Origin: [Streptosporangium] indianense
GTDB lineage: Bacteria; Actinomycetota; Actinomycetes; Streptomycetales; Streptomycetaceae
Direction: 5' to 3'
Length of the DNA stretch: 60,018 nucleotides
Assembly (NCBI RefSeq): GCF_021474405.1
Contig: NZ_JAKEIO010000032.1
Span: forward strand, 1 to 60,018
The notes below the pieces were generated by a model. That model was given only the letters and a program-made list of their open reading frames with translations, was not told the origin of the DNA and searched no databases. Each line of letters begins with the position of its first letter. The first letter of the stretch is position 1. The position numbers and the translations under genes are program-made. Below are positions 54,433 to 60,018 of this stretch, in pieces.

Positions 54433-56402
54433 GACACCGCCTCGGTCTCCGTGGCCGCCGGCCGCACGGCCGGGTGATGACAGGCCGCCGTGTGTCCGGG
54501 AGGGCCCGCCAGGACAGGAGCCGTCGTACGGCACACCTCGGCCACGCGCGGGCACCGGCCGGCGAAGCGGCACCCCGGGGGGAAGTCCGCCGGGGACGGC
54601 ACGACGCCCCTGATCTGCGTCATCCGCTCCTGTGCCGACTCCAGCGACAGCACACTGCCGAGCAGACCGCGCGTGTAGTGGTGCGCCGGTGCCTCCACGA
54701 GGTCGGCGGTCACGCCCGTCTCCACGATCTGCCCGCCGTACATCACCACCACCCGGTCGGTGACGTCCGCGACCAGCGCCAGGTCGTGCGAGACCAGGAT
54801 CAGAGCGAAACCGAGCTCCTCGCGCAGCCGCAGCAGCAGCTCCACGACCTGGGCCTGCACGGTCACGTCCAGGGCGGTCGTCGGCTCGTCGGCGACGATC
54901 AGCCGCGGGTCGCGGGACAGGGCCATGGCGATCAGGACGCGCTGGCGCTGGCCGCCGGACAGCTCGTGCGGGTAGCTGCGCAGGGTGCGCTCGGGGTCGA
55001 GGCCGACCATCGTCAGCAGCTCCGCCGGACTCCGCCGCCCGCCGCGCCGCACGACCTGCTTCAGCTGCGCGCGGATCGTCATCGCCGGGTTCAGCGACGA
55101 CAGCGCGTCCTGGTAGATCATCGCCATGTCGTGGCCGAGCAGCCTGCGCCGGACGCGCATCGGCTCGGCGAGCAGATCCCGCTGGAGGAAACGGACCTGG
55201 CCGCCGACCCGCGCCCCCTTCGGCTCCAGGCCCATGATCGCCAGCGCGGTGAGGGACTTGCCGCAGCCCGACTCGCCGACCAGCCCGAGCACCTCCCCGG
55301 GGTGCACCTCGAAGCTGATGCCGTCCACGACGTCGACGCCGCCGTGCCGGCGGTCGAAGCCGATGACGAGGTTCTCCACGGCGAGCAACGGCTGCCCGTC
55401 CCGGGGGACATGCCGGGCCCGGGCCCGCAGCCTGCGCGCCGCCTCCGCCAGACCGGGCAGCGGCACCACCTCCCCGCCGCCGGGCTCCGCGGCCTCCAGC
55501 CGGTCGTCCTCCGGTGCCTCCACCTCCCGCGCCGAGGGCGCCGCCCAGGCGTCCGACACCCCCTCTGACAGGATGTTCAGCGACAGCACCGTCACCAGCA
55601 TCAGCAGCCCGGGGAACACCGTCGCCCACCAGCCGCCGGTCAGCACCATGTTCTTGCCGTCCGCGATGACACTGCCCCAGGACGGGTCCGGTGGCCGCAC
55701 ACCCGCCCCGATGAACGACAGCGACGCCTCGAAGACGATCGCCTCGGCGACCTGGACCGTGCAGAACACCAGCACCGGCGCGGCACAGTTGACCGCCACG
55801 TGCCGCAGCACGATGTAGGGCGTCCGCGCGCCGATCACCCGTTCCGCCGTCACGTAGTCCTCGCCGTACTGGTCGAGGACGTTCGCCCGGACCACCCGTG
55901 CCACCGGCGGTGTGAACAGGAACGCGATCGCGCAGATCAGCACCGTGATGCCACCGCCGAAGACCGCCACCAGCACCGCGGCCAGCGCGATGCCCGGGAA
56001 CGCCATCACCACGTCCAGGCAGCGCATCAGCGTCTCGTCGACCGCCTTGCGCGAGGTCGCCGCGACCGCCCCGAGGAGCGCGCCGGCCACCAGGGCGATC
56101 CCCGTCGCGCCGAGCCCGATCGCGAGCGACCAGCGCGCCCCGTACATCAGCCGGCTGAGGATGTCCCGGCCGAGGCTGTCCTGGCCCATCCAGTGCTCGG
56201 CGGACGGGTGGCCGGTGCCGTCGACCGGCGGCCGCTGGTCGAGCGGGTCGTGGGGGGCGAGGAGCGGGGCCAGCAGCGCCACCAGGGCGACGACGGTCAG
56301 GAAGCAGACGGCGATCTTCGACAGCGGCGGCAGCCGGCGCAGGCCGCGCAGCCGCACCCCGGGCCGGGACAGCGCCGCGGTGAGACTCCTCCGGGGCATC
56401 AT
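54429..56402 (-). CDS. Fused permease-ATPase (DppC-DppD) of the ABC transporter
   Basis: A 657-residue fusion. Residues ~1-290 are a DppC-type permease (H-P-L-style start [36 protein letters not shown]), then an acidic linker, then a complete ATPase (Walker A G-E-S-G-C-G-K-S near 372, [19 protein letters not shown] near 500, C-terminal Cys-rich oligopeptide domain). DppC and DppD are normally separate proteins. The reading frame is continuous across the junction. Coupled by ATGA to dppB upstream and to the second ATPase downstream. Confidence 0.95.
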   Translation of the reverse strand: MMPRRSLTAALSRPGVRLRGLRRLPPLSKIAVCFLTVVALVALLAPLLAPHDPLDQRPPVDGTGHPSAEHWMGQDSLGRDILSRLMYGARWSLAIGLGATGIALVAGALLGAVAATSRKAVDETLMRCLDVVMAFPGIALAAVLVAVFGGGITVLICAIAFLFTPPVARVVRANVLDQYGEDYVTAERVIGARTPYIVLRHVAVNCAAPVLVFCTVQVAEAIVFEASLSFIGAGVRPPDPSWGSVIADGKNMVLTGGWWATVFPGLLMLVTVLSLNILSEGVSDAWAAPSAREVEAPEDDRLEAAEPGGGEVVPLPGLAEAARRLRARARHVPRDGQPLLAVENLVIGFDRRHGGVDVVDGISFEVHPGEVLGLVGESGCGKSLTALAIMGLEPKGARVGGQVRFLQRDLLAEPMRVRRRLLGHDMAMIYQDALSSLNPAMTIRAQLKQVVRRGGRRSPAELLTMVGLDPERTLRSYPHELSGGQRQRVLIAMALSRDPRLIVADEPTTALDVTVQAQVVELLLRLREELGFALILVSHDLALVADVTDRVVVMYGGQIVETGVTADLVEAPAHHYTRGLLGSVLSLESAQERMTQIRGVVPSPADFPPGCRFAGRCPRVAEVCRTTAPVLAGPPGHTAACHHPAVRPAATETEAVS

Positions 56403-57361
56403 GGCGTCGCATCCCTCAGTCGCGGGTTGACCAGCAGGTACAGCACGTCGATGACGAGGTTCACCACGACGAACCCGGCCGCCGTGGTCAGTACGACGCC
56501 CTGGACCACGGCCGGGTCGCCGTTCTTCACGGCGTCGATCATCAGCTTGCCCATGCCGGGCAGCGAGAAGATCGTCTCGATGACGACCGCGCCGCCGAGG
56601 AGGTAGCCGACCCGCAGGCCGAGCACGGTGAGGGGATTGATCAGGGCGTTCCTGAGGACGTTGCGCCCCACCACCACCCGGGGCGGCAGCCCGCTCCCGA
56701 TCGCCGTCCGGACGTAGTCCTTGTCGAGCTCCTCCACGACGGCCGTGCGCACGATGCGGGTCAGCTGCGCCGCCACCGGCAGGGACAGGGCGAGCGCCGG
56801 GAGGGTCATCGTCTTCAGCCAGCCGGTGAGGGAGTCGGCCGGGTTGATGTAGCCGCCGGTCGGGAACCAGCCCAGGTCGACCGCCAGGTACTGGATCATC
56901 ACCAGCGCCAGCCAGAAGCCGGGCGCGGCGACACCGGTCAGCGACACCACCCGGATGATCTGGTCGGGCAGCCGGTCCCGGTGGATCGCCGCGGTCACCC
57001 CGCCCACGAGGGACAGCACGACCGCGATGCCCAGACCGAGGAACGTCAGCTGCAGGGTGAGCGGCAGCGCGGTGGTGACCTGGTCGATCACCGGCGCCCG
57101 GGTCAGCGCGCTGGTGCCCAGGTCGCCGTGGAGCAGGTCGGCGACGAAATCGGCGTAGCGCACCGGCAGGGGGTCCAGCAGCCCGTGTTCCTCGCGGAAG
57201 TCGTGCAACTGCTGCGGCGTCGGGTTGGCGCCCTGGAAGAACGCGGACGCCGGGTCGACGTCGGAGAAGCGCATCACCAGGAACACGAACAGCACGATGC
57301 CGAGCGTGAGGGGCACGAGCAGGGCGAGACGGCGGAGCAGGATGCGCGCGACGGCCGTCAT
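56399..57361 (-). CDS. Peptide-type ABC transporter permease (DppB)
   Basis: A 320-residue permease with ~6 helices (L-L-V-P-L-T-L-G-I-V-L-F-V-F-L-V at the start) and the DppB-type motifs G-D-L-G-T-S, E-E-L-D-K-D-Y-V-R-T-A and Y-L-L-G-G-A-V-V-I-E-T-I-F. Starts 3 nt after the binding-protein stop. Confidence 0.94.
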   Translation of the reverse strand: MTAVARILLRRLALLVPLTLGIVLFVFLVMRFSDVDPASAFFQGANPTPQQLHDFREEHGLLDPLPVRYADFVADLLHGDLGTSALTRAPVIDQVTTALPLTLQLTFLGLGIAVVLSLVGGVTAAIHRDRLPDQIIRVVSLTGVAAPGFWLALVMIQYLAVDLGWFPTGGYINPADSLTGWLKTMTLPALALSLPVAAQLTRIVRTAVVEELDKDYVRTAIGSGLPPRVVVGRNVLRNALINPLTVLGLRVGYLLGGAVVIETIFSLPGMGKLMIDAVKNGDPAVVQGVVLTTAAGFVVVNLVIDVLYLLVNPRLRDATP

Positions 57362-57364
57362 CCG

Positions 57365-58993
57365 CTAGGCCCACCTGGCCTGGAGGAGGTTGATGCCCGG
57401 GTACGGCTGGGCCCTTATCCCGCTGAGCCGCGCCGGGTCCCAGGCCGTCATCAGCTCGTTGTGGACGACCGGGTAGAGCACGGCCTGTTCGGCGACGACA
57501 TCGACGTAGTCCTGGACGATCGCCTTCTTCCGCGCCGGGTCGGGCTCCCGGGTGGCCCGGTCCATGTCCTTGAAGAGCTGCCGGGCGACGGGGTCGGCGG
57601 CCCAGCGGGTGTACTGCATCCAGAGGTTCCCGGGGCCGTAGTTGTAGTGCATGATCAGGTCGGCGTCGAGGCCGAACTGGTTGGGGTTCGAGGCGGCCAC
57701 GACCACCTGGTAGTCCTGCTTCTGGTCCAGCTTCGTGAACACGGCGGTGGTCTCCTGCGGCGACAGGGTCGTCTGCACCCCGATCGCGTCCCAGGACGCC
57801 TTGATGGTGGGCAGGCAGTCCACGATCCAGCTGACGTTGACGGCCAGGATGTCGATGCTCAGCCCCTTGACGCCGGCCTCCTTCAGCAGCGCCTTCGCCT
57901 TGTCCGGCTCGTGGTCGTAGACCGTCTTCGCCCGGCGATAGGACGGGTTGGCCTCATCGAGGAAGGAACTGGACGGCCTGCCGTGGCCCTTGAGCGCGAC
58001 CTCCACCATCTTCTCGGTGTCGATGGCGTAGTGCAGCGCCTGGCGCACCCGCACGTCGTCGAACGGCTTGTGCCGGGTGTTGAACATCAGGAACAGGTTG
58101 TTCATCCCGGCCCCGCCGGCGACCGTCATGCCCCCGCTCTCCAACTGCCCGATGTTGGCGTACGGGATGTTGTCGGCGATCTGCGCGCCCGCGCTCGACC
58201 CCGAGATCTTCGCGACGCGGGGGGCGGCGTCCACGATCGTCAGCCAGTTCATCTTCCGGAAGGCGGGCTTGCGGGGGCCGTTGTAGCCGTCGAACGCCTC
58301 GAAGGTCGTGTTGGACTTCGGGTGGTGCGCGGTCTGCCGGTACGGCCCCGAGCCGATCGCCTTGCCCTTGATCGCGTCGTCCCAGGCGCCCGGCCGGGAG
58401 AACACGTGCTTGGGCATGATCTTGGCGAGCGTCAGCCGCGACAGCCCGTCCGGGAACGGGAACTTCAGCACCAGCTCCACGTTCCGCGCGTCGATCTTCC
58501 GGACCTCCTTCAGCCAGCTCGCGAAGAAGCCCTTGGCGAGGGTCTGGGTGTCCGGGTCGAGGATCCGCTCGAAGACGAAGACGACGTCGTCGGCGGTGAC
58601 GGGCTTGCCGTCGTGGAACGTCGCACCCGCCCGCAGCGTGAACCTCCACGTCGTGCTGCCCGGGTCCTTCGGCACCTCGGTCGCCAACGCGGCGTACGGC
58701 TTGCGCGAGATCGGGTCCGTGTCCAGCAGCCCCTCGTAGATGTGGTGGTTGGCGGCCATGCAGAACGCCGACGCCGTCTGCGTGGGGTCCCAGCTGCCGT
58801 CGTTGCCGTAACCGATCACCGCGGTGAGGGTCCGGTCCCGGCCGCCGCCGCTGCCGGTGTCGTTGGTGGACTCCGGCCCCGACGAACAGGCCGACAGCGA
58901 CGCGGAGACGGCGGCGGCCGCGCCCAGCGCGCCCGTGTACTTCAGGAACGCCCGGCGGTGCGGCGCCGGCACGTCGGGGATCACGTCGCGCAC
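57365..58993 (-). CDS. Substrate-binding lipoprotein of the ABC transporter
   Basis: A 542-residue SBP_bac_5 family protein. Twin-arginine-like H-R-R-A-F-L-K at 12-18 and lipobox L-S-A-C with Cys36, so probably a Tat-exported lipoprotein. P-V-T-A-D-D-V-V-F-V-F-E-R-I-L-D near residue 140 is the family hallmark. GTG start with GGAGG 5 nt upstream. It opens the five-gene operon behind a TTGACC/TATGGT promoter with an operator palindrome. Family members bind peptides, opines, nickel or sugar derivatives; the ligand cannot be told. Confidence 0.94.
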   Translation of the reverse strand: MRDVIPDVPAPHRRAFLKYTGALGAAAAVSASLSACSSGPESTNDTGSGGGRDRTLTAVIGYGNDGSWDPTQTASAFCMAANHHIYEGLLDTDPISRKPYAALATEVPKDPGSTTWRFTLRAGATFHDGKPVTADDVVFVFERILDPDTQTLAKGFFASWLKEVRKIDARNVELVLKFPFPDGLSRLTLAKIMPKHVFSRPGAWDDAIKGKAIGSGPYRQTAHHPKSNTTFEAFDGYNGPRKPAFRKMNWLTIVDAAPRVAKISGSSAGAQIADNIPYANIGQLESGGMTVAGGAGMNNLFLMFNTRHKPFDDVRVRQALHYAIDTEKMVEVALKGHGRPSSSFLDEANPSYRRAKTVYDHEPDKAKALLKEAGVKGLSIDILAVNVSWIVDCLPTIKASWDAIGVQTTLSPQETTAVFTKLDQKQDYQVVVAASNPNQFGLDADLIMHYNYGPGNLWMQYTRWAADPVARQLFKDMDRATREPDPARKKAIVQDYVDVVAEQAVLYPVVHNELMTAWDPARLSGIRAQPYPGINLLQARWA

Positions 58994-59013
58994 GGGTCCT
59001 CCAGCGAGGGTCT

Positions 59014-59025
59014 GGGGGGGGGGGG
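59014..59025. repeat. Run of 12 G in the 5' leader of the ABC operon
   Basis: Twelve consecutive G (C on the coding strand), 21-32 nt upstream of the binding-protein start codon, next to the ribosome site. Length may vary by slippage or be a sequencing uncertainty. Confidence 0.8.
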
Positions 59026-59063
59026 AGGGGACTGGCAGCGGAGATACGACGTCCTACGTCCGG

Positions 59064-59078
59064 TGGTCAGCGTGACCA
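59064..59078. promoter_or_regulatory. GntR-like operator overlapping the ABC operon -10
   Basis: TGGTCA-GCG-TGACCA, a perfect 6-bp-arm palindrome overlapping the -10 box, of the TGGTC/GACCA type bound by FadR-subfamily GntR repressors. Confidence 0.55.
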
Positions 59079-59103
59079 TAGGAGGGGCCGTGGGGGTGGT
59101 CAA
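59075..59103 (-). promoter_or_regulatory. ABC operon promoter
   Basis: On the reverse strand TTGACC (59098-59103), 17-nt spacer, TATGGT (59075-59080): the best housekeeping-type promoter in the window. Confidence 0.7.
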
Positions 59104-59285
59104 GGGCTCGCACACGAATGGCGTAGCCGCCAGAGGCCGGACCAATGGCGCCGTAGGCCACGGGTAATTGACGCCGCATCAGCCCTGGTGCTGCACCGGG
59201 TGCGCGGCCGGGACGCGCCGTCGGACCTGCGGGTTCCGGGCCGAAACCGCCACCGGGCGGGCGGGGGCGGACCAGGATGAGGGGC

Positions 59286-59723
59286 GTGAGCGAGCTGTGG
59301 AACGAACGTGACGCCGGCGTCCTGAGACTGCCGTCCGGCCGGCTGGTACGGGGCCGGGGCCTGCGCCACCCCCTGGAACCCGGGGCGCCCCTGCCGTCCT
59401 ACGGTGTCTACCTGCTGGGCCGGCAGCCGCCCGAGGTCCCCTGGGAATCCGCGTGGATCCGGTGGCCCGACTTCCGCCTCCCGGCGGACGGGGCGGCGGC
59501 CCGAGCGGTGCTGGCCGACGCGTGGGAACGCAGCGCCGGGGAGCGGGTGGAGCTCGCCTGCGGAGGCGGCCGGGGCCGCACGGGCACGGCACTGGCCTGC
59601 CTGGCGGTGCTGGACGGGATACCGGGGGAGGAAGCGGTGGCGTACGTCCGCCGGCACTACGACCGGCGTGCGGTGGAGACGCCGTGGCAGCGGAGATATG
59701 TGCGCCGTTTCGGCGAGGGGTGA
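59286..59723 (+). CDS. Protein-tyrosine phosphatase-like protein
   Basis: A 145-residue protein with a C-X5-R P-loop, Cys92-G-G-G-R-G-Arg98-T-G, typical of cysteine-based (dual-specificity) phosphatases, though the usual His before Cys is Ala. A W-P-D-F near residue 60 could be the general-acid loop. Activity plausible but unproven. GTG 59286 is chosen since CAGGAT lies 7 nt upstream; ATG 59277 is in frame. Confidence 0.75.
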   Translation: MSELWNERDAGVLRLPSGRLVRGRGLRHPLEPGAPLPSYGVYLLGRQPPEVPWESAWIRWPDFRLPADGAAARAVLADAWERSAGERVELACGGGRGRTGTALACLAVLDGIPGEEAVAYVRRHYDRRAVETPWQRRYVRRFGEG

Positions 59724-59788
59724 GACCGGCCTCGGCGTACGTGCGCTGCCACGGCAAGGGCGAGCCCCTCCTTCGGCACGGCACCTCA

Positions 59789-59794
59789 TACCTT
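59789..59794 (+). promoter_or_regulatory. -10-like box upstream of the last gene
   Basis: TACCTT about 65 nt before the ATG at 59860; weak evidence. Confidence 0.25.
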
Positions 59795-59859
59795 GGTCGC
59801 GGCGCCGTAGACCGACGGCCGACGGCGGACCCGGTGTCGCGCTCGGCACAGTGGGCGGC

Positions 59860-60018
59860 ATGGCAGAGACCAAGGGGACCAGGCAGGCGAAGGGAATCAG
59901 CCGGGCGCAGTTCCTGGCAGGGGCCGCGGCGGGCCCCACCCCCCCGCGCCCCGGCCCGAACAGGGCCCCGGGGGTTCCCCAGGCCTGGCGGGTCCCCCTG
60001 GTGGATGGCCAAGGGCCC
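59860..60018 (+). CDS. N-terminal fragment of a probable exported protein (3' end outside window)
   Basis: Open frame of 53 codons to the window end: M-A-E-T-K-G-T-R-Q-A-K-G-I-S-R-A-Q-F-L-A-G-A-A-A-G then a Pro/Gly-rich stretch. The N-region looks like a Tat signal peptide (S-R-x-Q-F-L-A-G-A-A-A-G) but has S-R-A where S-R-R is expected. The last ~70 bases are rich in palindromes (CCAGGCCTGG at 59980-59990). Confidence 0.5.
   Translation, partial: MAETKGTRQAKGISRAQFLAGAAAGPTPPRPGPNRAPGVPQAWRVPLVDGQGP

Noticed and set aside
54433..56412. A long open frame merging with the second ABC ATPase to give 999 residues
   Set aside because: The N-terminal ~660 residues are out of frame with the permease-ATPase fusion gene and are Arg/Gly/Ala-rich nonsense; only 53413-54432 is real in that frame.

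Overview
This is a 60 kb stretch of a high-GC actinomycete chromosome, almost certainly Streptomyces. Codons end mostly in G or C, GTG starts are common, many -10 boxes sit 6-7 nt before start codons, a single TTA codon lies in a signalling gene, and the gene order (comEC, holA, rpsT, lepA, hemW, hrcA, dnaJ, rsmE, HIT, rnz, phoH, ybeY, CBS protein, era, leuA) is that of the Streptomyces core. Most of the window is conserved housekeeping sequence with accessory genes inserted. I see no biosynthetic cluster, prophage, CRISPR array, rRNA or tRNA.

Layout. 1-8.7 kb: 3' end of comEC, arylamine N-acetyltransferase, a short gene, holA, two small accessory proteins, rpsT (reverse) divergent from lepA, and a long-chain acyl-CoA ligase behind an operator-like palindrome. 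8.7-15.8 kb: a signalling block with a single-domain response regulator and a giant soluble multi-HAMP hybrid histidine kinase (reverse, ATGA overlap), divergent from a RsbW-SpoIIE type phosphatase carrying the window's only TTA codon. 15.9-23.7 kb: hemW, DUF3097, a metallo-hydrolase, hrcA behind a perfect CIRCE element, dnaJ with its 3' end tandemly repeated, a nitronate monooxygenase-like gene, rsmE and a glyoxalase-fold gene. 23.8-31.4 kb: a probable lipoprotein, tricorn protease, HIT protein, RNase Z, an adenine-deaminase-type enzyme, a MITE-like inverted repeat and an MFS permease. 31.9-38.9 kb: glucarate-dehydratase-type enzyme and PfkB kinase, then phoH-ybeY-CBS protein-YjbR-degenerate cytidine deaminase and a secreted protein. 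39-41.7 kb: an amtB-glnK operon behind a GlnR-box array, then era. 41.7-45.2 kb: anti-sigma-type ATPase, GH1 beta-glucosidase, and an emfourin-type inhibitor beside a protealysin-type M4 protease. 45.4-52.5 kb: leuA with an attenuation leader peptide, a TerB protein, an MMPL exporter behind a 20-bp palindrome, and a NarL-type two-component pair. 52.5-59 kb: a translationally coupled peptide-type ABC transporter operon (binding protein, permease, a permease-ATPase fusion, ATPase) ending in a DapA/NanA-type lyase. The window closes with a PTP-like protein and the truncated start of a probable exported protein.

How the parts fit. Protein quality control (hrcA/CIRCE, dnaJ, tricorn, the M4 protease and its inhibitor), translation and ribosome maturation (rpsT, lepA, rsmE, ybeY, era, rnz, phoH) and nitrogen/amino-acid supply (amtB-glnK, leuA, peptide-type transporter) dominate. 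Regulatory sites visible in the DNA are CIRCE, a GlnR half-site array, the leuA leader, several palindromic operators without an adjacent regulator gene, and a recurrent -10-N6/7-start arrangement that predicts leaderless mRNAs. Dispersed GC-rich repeats touch coding sequence in several places: at stop codons, inside rnz, and at the ends of dnaJ and the MMPL gene.
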